Part shown: piece by piece, positions 57,760-64,000 of the stretch
Layout of the letters: every line of letters starts with the position of its first letter
Position numbering within the stretch: position 1 is the stretch's first letter
NCBI GenBank assembly: GCA_963774945.1
Contig: CAVZHA010000007.1
Coordinates: 434,001-498,000 of the forward strand
Direction: 5' to 3'
Source of the DNA: Trebonia sp963774945
Lineage (GTDB): Bacteria; Actinomycetota; Actinomycetes; Streptosporangiales; Streptosporangiaceae
Length of the DNA: 64,000 nucleotides
Program-made: the position numbers and the translations under genes
The notes under the pieces: model-generated
Databases searched by the model: none
The model's input: the letters and a program-made list of their open reading frames with translations, nothing else
What the model was told of the DNA's origin: nothing

Positions 57760-58962
57760 TTAGTCGAGGCCGGCCTGGGTGCGGAGCTGGTCCGCCTTGT
57801 CGGTGCGCTCCCAGGTGAAGGAGTCGCCGCTGCGGCCGAAGTGGCCGTAGGCGGCGGTCGGCTGGTACACCGGGCGGCGCAGCTCGAGGTCGCGCAGGAT
57901 CGCGCCCGGGCGCAGGTCGAAGTTCTCCTGCACCAGCTCGGCGATGGCCTTGGAGGAGATCTTCTCGGTGCCGAAGGTCTCGATCAGCAGCGACAGCGGG
58001 CGGGCGACGCCGATCGCGTACGCGACCTGGACCTCGGCCCGGTCGGCCAGGCCGGCCGCGACGATGTTCTTGGCCACGTAGCGGGCGGCGTAGGCGGCCG
58101 AGCGGTCGACCTTGGACGGGTCCTTGCCCGAGAACGCGCCGCCGCCGTGCCTGGCGAACCCGCCGTAGGTGTCGACGATGATCTTCCGGCCGGTCAGGCC
58201 GGTGTCGCCGACCGGGCCGCCGATCACGAACCGGCCGGTCGGGTTGACATAGAACTCGTCCTTGAGCCGGGCCGGGTCGTACAGGTCGGCCGGCAGCGTC
58301 TGGGTGACGACCTCGTCCCACAGCGCCTCGGGGAGCTTGGACTCCACCCCGTCCTGGTGCTGGGTGGAGATCAGCACCTTCTCGATCTCGACCGGCTTGC
58401 CTGCGTCGTCGTAGCGGACCGTCACCTGGGTCTTGCCGTCCGGCCGGAGGTAGGGCATCAGCCCGGAGTGGCGCACCTCCGACAGCTTCTTGGACATCTT
58501 GTGCGCCAGCATGATCGGCATCGGCATGTACTCGGGGGTCTCGTTGGTCGCGTAGCCGAACATCATGCCCTGGTCGCCGGCCCCGATCCGGTCCAGCGGG
58601 TCCTCGGAGCCGCCGATCCGTCCCTCGTGGGCGGTGTCCACGCCCTGCGCGATGTCGGGCGACTGCCGGTCCATGGCGACGATCACGCCGACCGCGTTGC
58701 CGTCGAAGAAGTACTCGCCGTTGTCGTAGCCGATGTCGCACACGACCTTGCGCGCGATCGCCGCGTAGTCGATCGTCGACGCGGTGGTGATCTCGCCCGC
58801 CACCACGATCAGGCCGGTGGTCAGCAGGGTCTCGCACGCCACCCGGGAGTACGGGTCGCCCGCGAGGGCGGCGTCCACGACCGCGTCCGAGATCTGGTCG
58901 GCGATCTTGTCCGGGTGGCCCTCCGTCACCGACTCGGAAGTGAAGAGGAATCCGCTATCCAT
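57760..58962 (-). CDS. metK: S-adenosylmethionine synthase
   Basis: 400 residues, ATG 58962 with AGGAG seven bases upstream. Makes SAM from methionine and ATP in the cytoplasm. All signatures are present: FTSESVTEGHPDKIADQISD, GAGDQGMMFGYATNETPEYM, GGAFSGKDPSKVDRSAAYAA, RYVAKNIVAAGLA. The methionine- and phosphate-contacting His lies in EGHPDK. It is intact and of normal length. The start lies inside the end of the MetE-like gene (8-base overlap), so methionine formation and SAM formation are translationally coupled. Confidence 0.98.
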   Translation of the reverse strand: MDSGFLFTSESVTEGHPDKIADQISDAVVDAALAGDPYSRVACETLLTTGLIVVAGEITTASTIDYAAIARKVVCDIGYDNGEYFFDGNAVGVIVAMDRQSPDIAQGVDTAHEGRIGGSEDPLDRIGAGDQGMMFGYATNETPEYMPMPIMLAHKMSKKLSEVRHSGLMPYLRPDGKTQVTVRYDDAGKPVEIEKVLISTQHQDGVESKLPEALWDEVVTQTLPADLYDPARLKDEFYVNPTGRFVIGGPVGDTGLTGRKIIVDTYGGFARHGGGAFSGKDPSKVDRSAAYAARYVAKNIVAAGLADRAEVQVAYAIGVARPLSLLIETFGTEKISSKAIAELVQENFDLRPGAILRDLELRRPVYQPTAAYGHFGRSGDSFTWERTDKADQLRTQAGLD

Positions 58963-60040
58963 TGATATCTCCTGTTGGCTGGGAGGCACTGTCTCCCGAG
59001 GCGGGAGGGGTCAGTTGGTGGTCACCGGGCCCGGGCGGGCCGAGCTCGGTCCGGACAATTACCGCGCCAGATACCATAGCGCGAAGTTTGCGCCGGGCTA
59101 CCTCCGGTGCAAGATGACGCAGCCCGCAGTCGGGATTGACCATGAGCCGGGCGGGGTCCACGTACTCGATCGCCCGCCTAATCCGCTCCGCGACGAGCTC
59201 CGGGGTCTCCACCGTGGGCGTCTTCACGTCGATGACGCCGAGGCCGAGCTGGAATGGCCATCCGTACTCCTTGATCAGGTGCAGGTCCTCGAGGCCCTTG
59301 CGGGCGAATTCGAGCACCAGCTGGTCAACTCTGGCCGCCAGCACGGCCGGGAAAAGGAAATCATAGTGGCCCTCCCAGGAGGGCCGGGCGTGCCGGTTGC
59401 CGTAGCAGACGTGCAGGGCCCAGGTTACCGGGACGCCGTCGGTGACGATGTTCACCGCCTCCACCGCGAGCTCGGCCTGCTCCGGGTAGCCGGCCAGGAA
59501 CGGCTCGTCGATCTGCAGGAACCCGGCCCCGGCGGCCGCCAGCGACCTGGCCTCCAGGTTGAGCCGCCGGGCAAGCGCGCGGACCAGATCGGCCGGGTCC
59601 CGGTAGGCGGAGGCGCCGGAGATCCGGCGCGACAGCGAGAACGGGCCGGTCAGCGAGAACTTCACCGGCCGGTCGGTCAGCCGCGACGTGAACGCGTAGT
59701 CGGCCGCCAGGCCGAGTGACTCCTTGTCGTCGGCCGGCAACTCGGCCGCCACCTCGGCCTCGAAGTAGTCGTAGTAGTCGGTCTTGGCCCGTCGCTCGAT
59801 GATCACCCCGGGGATCCGGGCGAGGAAGTAGTCGATGTCGTTATCGCGCCGCAGCTCGCCGTCGGAGACGATGTCGATGCCGGCCTGCTCCTGGTCCTTG
59901 ATCGCGGCCTTGATCGCCACCTCGTGGATCTCAGCCAGGTGGGCCGCGCTGATCCGGCGCTGGTAGAACTCCGTCTTCAGGCGCTCAAGCCACTCGGGGA
60001 CGCTGTAGGACCCCACCACGGTCGTGGGAAGCAGCCCCAT
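58955..60040 (-). CDS. MetE-like (cobalamin-independent methionine synthase II family) methyltransferase
   Basis: 361 residues, ATG 60040 overlapping the upstream TGA (TGATG). Catalytic-half MetE relative: TTVVGSYSVPEWLERLKTEF, DIVSDGELRRDNDIDYFLAR, KFSLTGPFSLSRR, AGAGFLQIDEPFLAGYPEQA. The zinc ligands His and Cys lie in LHVCYGNRH, a Glu 32 residues later in LVLEFARKG, and a Cys in VNPDCGLRH. The Cys-to-Glu spacing equals that of the other member at 30843. Placed directly before metK, it probably regenerates methionine for SAM synthesis. The methyl donor is unknown, since the folate-binding N-terminal half of MetE is absent. Confidence 0.88.
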   Translation of the reverse strand: MGLLPTTVVGSYSVPEWLERLKTEFYQRRISAAHLAEIHEVAIKAAIKDQEQAGIDIVSDGELRRDNDIDYFLARIPGVIIERRAKTDYYDYFEAEVAAELPADDKESLGLAADYAFTSRLTDRPVKFSLTGPFSLSRRISGASAYRDPADLVRALARRLNLEARSLAAAGAGFLQIDEPFLAGYPEQAELAVEAVNIVTDGVPVTWALHVCYGNRHARPSWEGHYDFLFPAVLAARVDQLVLEFARKGLEDLHLIKEYGWPFQLGLGVIDVKTPTVETPELVAERIRRAIEYVDPARLMVNPDCGLRHLAPEVARRKLRAMVSGAVIVRTELGPPGPGDHQLTPPASGDSASQPTGDING

Positions 60041-61494
60041 CAGTCCCTCACCTGGACGGTCAGCGTCTTGACGTGCGAGCCCGGCCGCTGCTTGAACGGT
60101 GAGAACCGCACGTCGTAGCCTCTGCGGCTGGCCAGCAGCTGCAGCAGCGGGCCATTCACCCAGTTCACGACCGAGCCGTCGTACTTGCCCGGGCCGTAGA
60201 ACCCGGACCGGTACTCCCCCGCCGCGGTGGTGAACAGGTCGTGGCAGACCACCCGGCCGAACGGGTGCAGCAGCGGCAGCGTGTCGGCGAACGACGCGAG
60301 GGCGCCGTTGGACACGTGCATCCGGATGTCTCCCTCGGCGCTGAGCACCGAGCGGAGGATCTCCCCGGTCAGGCCGGGCGCGATCCGGTAGGTGTCGAGC
60401 CCCTCGAGCGGCACGTACCGCTCGGCCTGGCGCAGCGCCGCCCAGACCGCCTGCCAGAACAGCACCGCCTGGCCGGTATCGGCGAACTTCTCCGGCACCG
60501 ACTCCGCCAGCAGCTCCGGGCCGATCCGCACCAGCCGCTGAGTGAGCTGGGCGAGCTCGGGCCGCCGGAGCCGGAACCGGGCGGCGATCTCGTCGGCCGC
60601 CGCGCCGGGCAGGAACGACCTGGCCTGGACGAGGTAAACCCGGCCGCGGATCGTCGCCACCTCGTCGCTCGGCAGGTTGTCGTAGACGTTGGAGATGTAG
60701 ACCAGGAACGCCTTGCCCGCCAGGAAGCCGACGGTCCCCGACAGCCGGGTCGCATCGAGGACGAGACCGGACACGTGCTCGCCGTGCCGGGCGATCTCGG
60801 CCCTGGCCCGGTCGAGGACGTGCACCGAGTAGTCGCCCATCAGGTAGTGCAGCCGCCGGTAGTAGTCGCGGCCGTGCCTGCGATCGAGCTCGACGAACTG
60901 ATCGAGCCAGGTCCGGGCCTGGCCGCCGTTGCCGACGCCGAGCTCGAGCACGTAGAGCTGCTCCGGCAGGGCGCGCCGGCTGGCCAGCTCGTCCCAGATC
61001 TTGAACAGGTCGAGGATGGTCTCGCGGGCCGCGCCGGAGTTCCTGGCGTCCGACTCGCCGCCCGGCAGGGTCTGCTCGTACTCCCGGCCGGTCGCCTTCT
61101 CCCAGTCGACCAGCGCCTGCCAGAACAGCGCGTTGAACCGCCACACGCAGCTCGCGGACGAGGGCGCCCACGGCTCTAGCCAGACCCGGTCCGGGTTGGT
61201 GTCCAGGATCGCGGCGGTCACCTCGGCCGCCACGTCGGTCTCCGGCTGCGCGCAGCGCCGCAGGTCGACGGCGAGCTCGTAGGCGAAGCGGAGCCGGGAT
61301 CGTCGGCGTCGAGCACCGGGCGGACCATCGCCGTCTCGCGGAAATTGGCCTTGTACTGAATCCAGTCGCAGACCACGCGGCCGGCCGCCAGGTCGGCGTC
61401 CGATGCGCACAGCGCCTCGACGATCGGCCGCACCGCCGCCTGCGCGCCCGGCCGAGCGGCGCAGCCGCTCGGCCGCTCTGAGGTCGATTTCCAC
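60040..61494 (-). CDS. SAM-dependent methyltransferase, MidA-like (frame-disrupted N-terminus)
   Basis: About 480 residues. The SAM-binding core reads LYVLELGVGNGGQARTWLDQ, HYLMGDYSVHVLDRARAEIA, AFLVYISNVYDNLPSDEVAT, with a long C-terminal part (RIAPGLTGEILRSVLSAEGD, HPFGRVVCHDLFTTAAGEYR). The arrangement resembles the MidA/NDUFAF7 group of protein-arginine methyltransferases, but similarity is limited to the motif region. The N-terminus from ATG 61494 (MEIDLRAAERLRRSAGR) continues, after changes near 61450 and 61300, as VEALCASDADLAAGRVVCDW. It heads the operon with the MetE-like gene and metK, so it likely consumes the SAM made there. Target unknown. Confidence 0.72.
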   Translation of the reverse strand: MEIDLRAAERLRRSAGRAGGGAADRRGAVRIGRRPGGRPRGLRLDSVQGQFPRDGDGPPGARRRRSRLRFAYELAVDLRRCAQPETDVAAEVTAAILDTNPDRVWLEPWAPSSASCVWRFNALFWQALVDWEKATGREYEQTLPGGESDARNSGAARETILDLFKIWDELASRRALPEQLYVLELGVGNGGQARTWLDQFVELDRRHGRDYYRRLHYLMGDYSVHVLDRARAEIARHGEHVSGLVLDATRLSGTVGFLAGKAFLVYISNVYDNLPSDEVATIRGRVYLVQARSFLPGAAADEIAARFRLRRPELAQLTQRLVRIGPELLAESVPEKFADTGQAVLFWQAVWAALRQAERYVPLEGLDTYRIAPGLTGEILRSVLSAEGDIRMHVSNGALASFADTLPLLHPFGRVVCHDLFTTAAGEYRSGFYGPGKYDGSVVNWVNGPLLQLLASRRGYDVRFSPFKQRPGSHVKTLTVQVRD

Positions 61495-61602
61495 CGTCAG
61501 CCCCCAATAAGGACGACGCCGGGAAATATTCCGGGCGCATTTGACGCGGGTGACCGACGAATTCTTCGGCAGTCGCCCGCATTTTCATAACGCCCATGTT
61601 TA

Positions 61603-61634
61603 GCCCACCATATTCGGCCGCGAATATGGTGGGC
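61603..61634. promoter_or_regulatory. Strong hairpin in the metK-operon leader
   Basis: GCCCACCATATTCG (61603-61616) and CGAATATGGTGGGC (61621-61634) are perfect 14-base complements around GCCG. It lies 109 bases before the methyltransferase start on the minus strand. No T-run follows on either strand. It may be an operator dyad or part of a structured leader. Confidence 0.6.
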
Positions 61635-61714
61635 GCGCACAGACGCTCTGGGCGCTCCCTGCCTTCTCTCACGCCCTCATGCTGCCCCAGCGGGCAGACC
61701 GCTACATCCGCCGA

Positions 61715-61754
61715 CCGCACAAGGTTGCCGCAGGGGCCTTGTGCGGCTGCACAA
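61715..61754. promoter_or_regulatory. Overlapping alternative hairpins upstream of the metK operon
   Basis: CCGCACAAGG (61715-61724) pairs with CCTTGTGCGG (61737-61746). The same TTGTGC (61739-61744) can instead pair with GCACAA (61749-61754). The two stems exclude each other, as in attenuators; alternatively the three half-sites form a multi-site operator. The 450-base gap 61495-61943 holds no other recognisable gene. Confidence 0.5.
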
Positions 61755-61943
61755 ACGGCGTAGCCGGCGACGGACCGTCAAGACGACCTTATAGCCGCTG
61801 GTCAAAAGCAGGACATCACCGGTCATATCGACGCTGGATCCGGCCGCACCTCGCCTGCTGCGGGTGACGCCGACCCGTCCGTCGGTTTGGCAGCCTCAGG
61901 TGTGGCCCGGCCACCCGGCCGGGTGTGAGGAGGCAGGCAGGTC

Positions 61944-62567
61944 ATGTCGGTTGCTCTCGGTCAGGCAGTGGTCAGCCTGACCCAGTCGCCCTTCCCGCCG
62001 CTGGCGGTGGGTTTCTTCGGCCTCGGGACGGGCTACCTCATCTGGGGCCCGCAGGAACTCTTCCACTTTCCCGAGCGCGACGAACGGGTGGACTTCGCGA
62101 TGGGCATGTGGGGCATTTGGATGCCCGGCTTCATGCAGTTCTTCGCCGGGGTCTACCTGTTCGCCGGGCTGGCCTTGTTCGGCACGTTCAAGACGCCGGC
62201 CCTGTACATGGCGGCGCTGGCGTTCACCGCCTACGGCGTGCACTGGTTCGCGATCGGCTGGAACCGGCTGCACCAGGCCGACCCGCGGGTCAACGTCGGG
62301 ATGGCCTTCGCGTTCACGCTCATCTCGATCCTCGGCATCATCGTGTTCTTCAGCGCGGGCGATCATCCCGTCGGCGGCGTGTTCATCGGCCTCACCTGCG
62401 TCTACGTCGCGGACTTCTTCGCCTCGCTGGGCTCCGCGCTGCCCGGGATCAGCGCGCCGGCCGAGCGCGCGCTCGGCTTCTTCCGCATCGGCACGGCCCT
62501 GTGGCTCATGTACCTGACCTTCGCCGTGGCGCTCAACTTCGTGCTCGGGTACACGCTGCCCGTATAA
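61944..62567 (+). CDS. Acetate/small-acid permease-like protein (GPR1/FUN34/YaaH superfamily)
   Basis: 207 residues, ATG 61944 after GAGGAGG. Six membrane helices: PPLAVGFFGLGTGYLIWGPQ, MPGFMQFFAGVYLFAGLALF, MAALAFTAYGVHWFAIGWNR, VGMAFAFTLISILGIIVFFS, FIGLTCVYVADFFASLGSAL and LWLMYLTFAVALNFVLGYTL. The spacing F-x2-G-x-[YL]-x-[FA]-AG, then YG-x-[HF]W, matches the acetate/succinate channel SatP family. An AmiS/UreI-type channel is the main alternative. Acetate or another small solute would cross by this hexameric pore. It diverges from the metK operon. Confidence 0.6.
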   Translation: MSVALGQAVVSLTQSPFPPLAVGFFGLGTGYLIWGPQELFHFPERDERVDFAMGMWGIWMPGFMQFFAGVYLFAGLALFGTFKTPALYMAALAFTAYGVHWFAIGWNRLHQADPRVNVGMAFAFTLISILGIIVFFSAGDHPVGGVFIGLTCVYVADFFASLGSALPGISAPAERALGFFRIGTALWLMYLTFAVALNFVLGYTLPV

Positions 62568-62702
62568 GGCTCCGTCGAGCGGCTGCTCTCCGTCCCCGAC
62601 CTGATGAGCGTGTCGTGCTCGGCTGCCCGGACCAGCAACCGTCTGGTCTAGACGTCGGGCGCAGGCGCTTCTTGCTGTTATCTCCGCGCGGCCTCAGTCG
62701 TT

Positions 62703-62787
62703 GTGGCCCTGGGGGCCACAGGCCCATGACTGTTATGGCCCTGGGGGCCACAGGCCCGCTCTATATGGCCTGGTGGGCCACAAGGCC
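62703..62787. repeat. Tandem hairpin repeat (32-bp period) after the permease gene
   Basis: GGCCCTGGGGGCCACAGGCC starts at 62705 and again at 62737, with a third diverged copy from about 62766. Each unit folds into a stem (GTGGCCC-TGG-GGGCCAC in the first, 62703-62719). It lies 136 bases past the permease stop and before the convergent LLM gene, so it probably acts as a bidirectional terminator. The remaining gap to 62925 is G-rich without features. Confidence 0.6.
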
Positions 62788-62925
62788 GAAAGGGTGAGCA
62801 GGCGAGCAGGCGGGGGCAGGACCCAGAGGGGCCGGCGGGACGCAAGAGAGCGGGCGGGACGTGACGGGGCGGGCTCGAGGGACGGGCGGAACCTGGGGAG
62901 GCGGGTAGCTGGGGATGGGGTGGCG

Positions 62926-63846
62926 TTAGAACCGGCTGACGACCTGCTCGCCGAGTAGCTCGATGTGGGCGACGTCGCCGGGGCCGTAGACGTGCAGGTA
63001 GACGGTGTCGGCGCCCTGGCCCGCGAGGTCCTCGATGACCCGGATGAGGTCACCGGCGTAGCCGGTGACGCCGGCCGCGAGCAGGCGGGCGCCGGGCTCG
63101 CCGAGGGACTCCTGGCGGCGCTCGAGGTCGGCCGCGTCGCGGCCGATGCAGGTCGGCACCGTGGCCGAGAGGCGGACCTCGGCCGGGTCGCGGCCGACGA
63201 CGTCGGCGCAGATGCGCCTGAAGTTGGCGTAGCGCTCGCGCAGGTCGAGGCCGAGGGCGCCGTTGAACTCGTCGGCGTACTTCGCGGCCAGGGTGGGGGT
63301 GCGCTTGGCGCCGGCCCCGCCGACGATGATCTTGGGGCGCTCGACCGGGCGGGGGATGGCGGCGCAGTCGGTCAGCTGGTAGTGCTTGCCGTCGAAGCTG
63401 AACCGCTCCCCCGGCTTGGTGTCCCAGAGCCCGGTGAGGATCGCGAGCTGCTCTTCGAGCCGGTCGAAGCGCTCGCCGAGGCCGGGGAAGGGGATGCCGA
63501 AGTACTGGTGCTCCCGTTCGTACCAGGCGGCGCCGATGCCGAGCTCGGCCCGGCCGCCGCTCATCTGGGCGACGGTCGCGACCTCGACCGCGAGCTGGCC
63601 GGGGAGCCGGAAGGTGGACGCGTTGACGAGGGTGCCGAGCCGGACCCGGCCGGTCTGCACGGCCAGGCCGGCCAGCGTGGTCCACGAGTCGGTCGGCTGG
63701 TAGGTCACGTCGTCCGCGTCGATGCCGAGGTAGTGGTCGGAGCGGAAGAACGCGTCGAACCCGCCCGCCTCGGCCGCCTGGGCGAGCGCGAGGATCTGGG
63801 CGTAGCTGGCCCCGTGGTGCGGTTCGAGCAGGATCCGGAGGCGCAT
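62926..63846 (-). CDS. LLM-class F420-dependent oxidoreductase
   Basis: 306 residues, ATG 63846 with AAAGGAG six bases upstream. Luciferase-like TIM barrel: LALAQAAEAGGFDAFFRSDH, RVRLGTLVNASTFRLPGQLA, VATVAQMSGGRAELGIGAAW, YEREHQYFGIPFPGLGERFD, PKIIVGGAGAKRTPTLAAKY. The GIGAAWYEREHQYFGIPFP block and the GG-x-G loop mark the F420 branch of the family, common in actinobacteria. Substrate unknown. It stands alone; the 3' neighbour is convergent. Confidence 0.9.
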   Translation of the reverse strand: MRLRILLEPHHGASYAQILALAQAAEAGGFDAFFRSDHYLGIDADDVTYQPTDSWTTLAGLAVQTGRVRLGTLVNASTFRLPGQLAVEVATVAQMSGGRAELGIGAAWYEREHQYFGIPFPGLGERFDRLEEQLAILTGLWDTKPGERFSFDGKHYQLTDCAAIPRPVERPKIIVGGAGAKRTPTLAAKYADEFNGALGLDLRERYANFRRICADVVGRDPAEVRLSATVPTCIGRDAADLERRQESLGEPGARLLAAGVTGYAGDLIRVIEDLAGQGADTVYLHVYGPGDVAHIELLGEQVVSRF

Positions 63847-63924
63847 GCAGCGCTCCTTTCATGCGGAGATGAACGACGACGTGGGCACCGCGAACGGACC
63901 CGTGGACGGCCGGAGAGTCATCCA

Positions 63925-63944
63925 GGGTCCGTTCGAGATGATGG
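63925..63944 (-). repeat. Dispersed 3'-end element, copy 3
   Basis: GGGTCCGTTCGAGATGATGG, preceded by AGAGTC (63914-63919), directly abutting the stop codon of the partial gene at the window end. It matches copy 1 at 18 of 20 positions. Confidence 0.6.
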
Positions 63945-64000
63945 TTAGGATTTTGCGGTGGTCTGCACGGGGGCGGCGACCTCGGCCGGCTGGGCCGCCT
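63945..64000 (-). CDS. C-terminal end of an unidentified gene (partial)
   Basis: The minus strand reads AAQPAEVAAPVQTTAKS and then TAA (63945-63947). An Ala/Pro-rich tail like this is common at protein ends in this genome type. The start lies outside the window. It is called because the frame is open to the window edge and because the dispersed element follows its stop as it does at two real genes. Function cannot be given. Confidence 0.4.
   Translation of the reverse strand, partial: AAQPAEVAAPVQTTAKS

Overview
The window is about 70 percent GC and comes from an actinomycete (phylum Actinomycetota). Supporting features are a DUF222/HNH (13E12-type) protein, an F420-type LLM oxidoreductase, an NDMA-dependent alcohol dehydrogenase paired with a mycofactocin-type SDR, many GTG starts and tightly overlapping operons. 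I cannot name the genus. No tRNA, rRNA, CRISPR array, integrase or transposase is visible.

Layout. 1-3907: the end of a urease alpha gene, then a TPR/membrane protein whose 5' half is broken. 3925-7230: two hypothetical genes, methionine aminopeptidase and an enolase-superfamily enzyme. 7257-10868: an osmoprotectant (glycine-betaine type) ABC operon. 11185-13597: a YtrA-type GntR regulator with an ABC ATPase and permease. 13642-18547: HNH nuclease, VOC protein, divergent MFS/LysR pair, SdpI-like protein, MmcQ/YjbR protein and a hexapeptide acetyltransferase behind a perfect palindrome. 18594-26401: repeat-rich DUF222-HNH protein, GH15 glucoamylase-like enzyme, ABC exporter, a tandem-repeat array and a GNAT enzyme. 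26492-33108: a branched-chain-amino-acid-type (HAAT) transporter with LivH, LivM and LivG fused in one 918-residue protein, its binding protein, a MetE-like methyltransferase and a divergent livF. 33300-37766 and 44425-46606: two copies of a convergent pair, a zinc-ribbon membrane protein facing a beta-lactamase-fold protein. Between the copies lies a catabolic operon (CaiB, thiolase-like, DUF35, SDR, ADH; 39465-44221). 46997-52256: sensor-like lipoprotein, hypothetical protein, beta-propeller membrane protein and M48 protease. 52305-57198: a second, unfused HAAT transporter. 57760-61494: methyltransferase, MetE-like protein and MetK in one overlapping operon. 61944-64000: acetate-permease-like channel, LLM oxidoreductase and the tail of a further gene.

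How the genes fit together. Transport dominates: one osmoprotectant uptake system, two HAAT systems, one exporter, one regulated ABC pair and an MFS pump. Methyl-group metabolism appears twice: a MetE-like gene inside the first HAAT locus, and a methyltransferase/MetE-like/MetK operon. The most novel item is the duplicated zinc-ribbon/beta-lactamase-fold pair, next to a D,D-carboxypeptidase in its first copy; it looks like an uncharacterised envelope module. A 20-base element recurs three times just past stop codons.

Caution. About twenty recognisable genes are broken by single-base frame changes, often several per gene and sometimes at homopolymers. I read most of these as sequence errors, not true gene decay, and mark each one.
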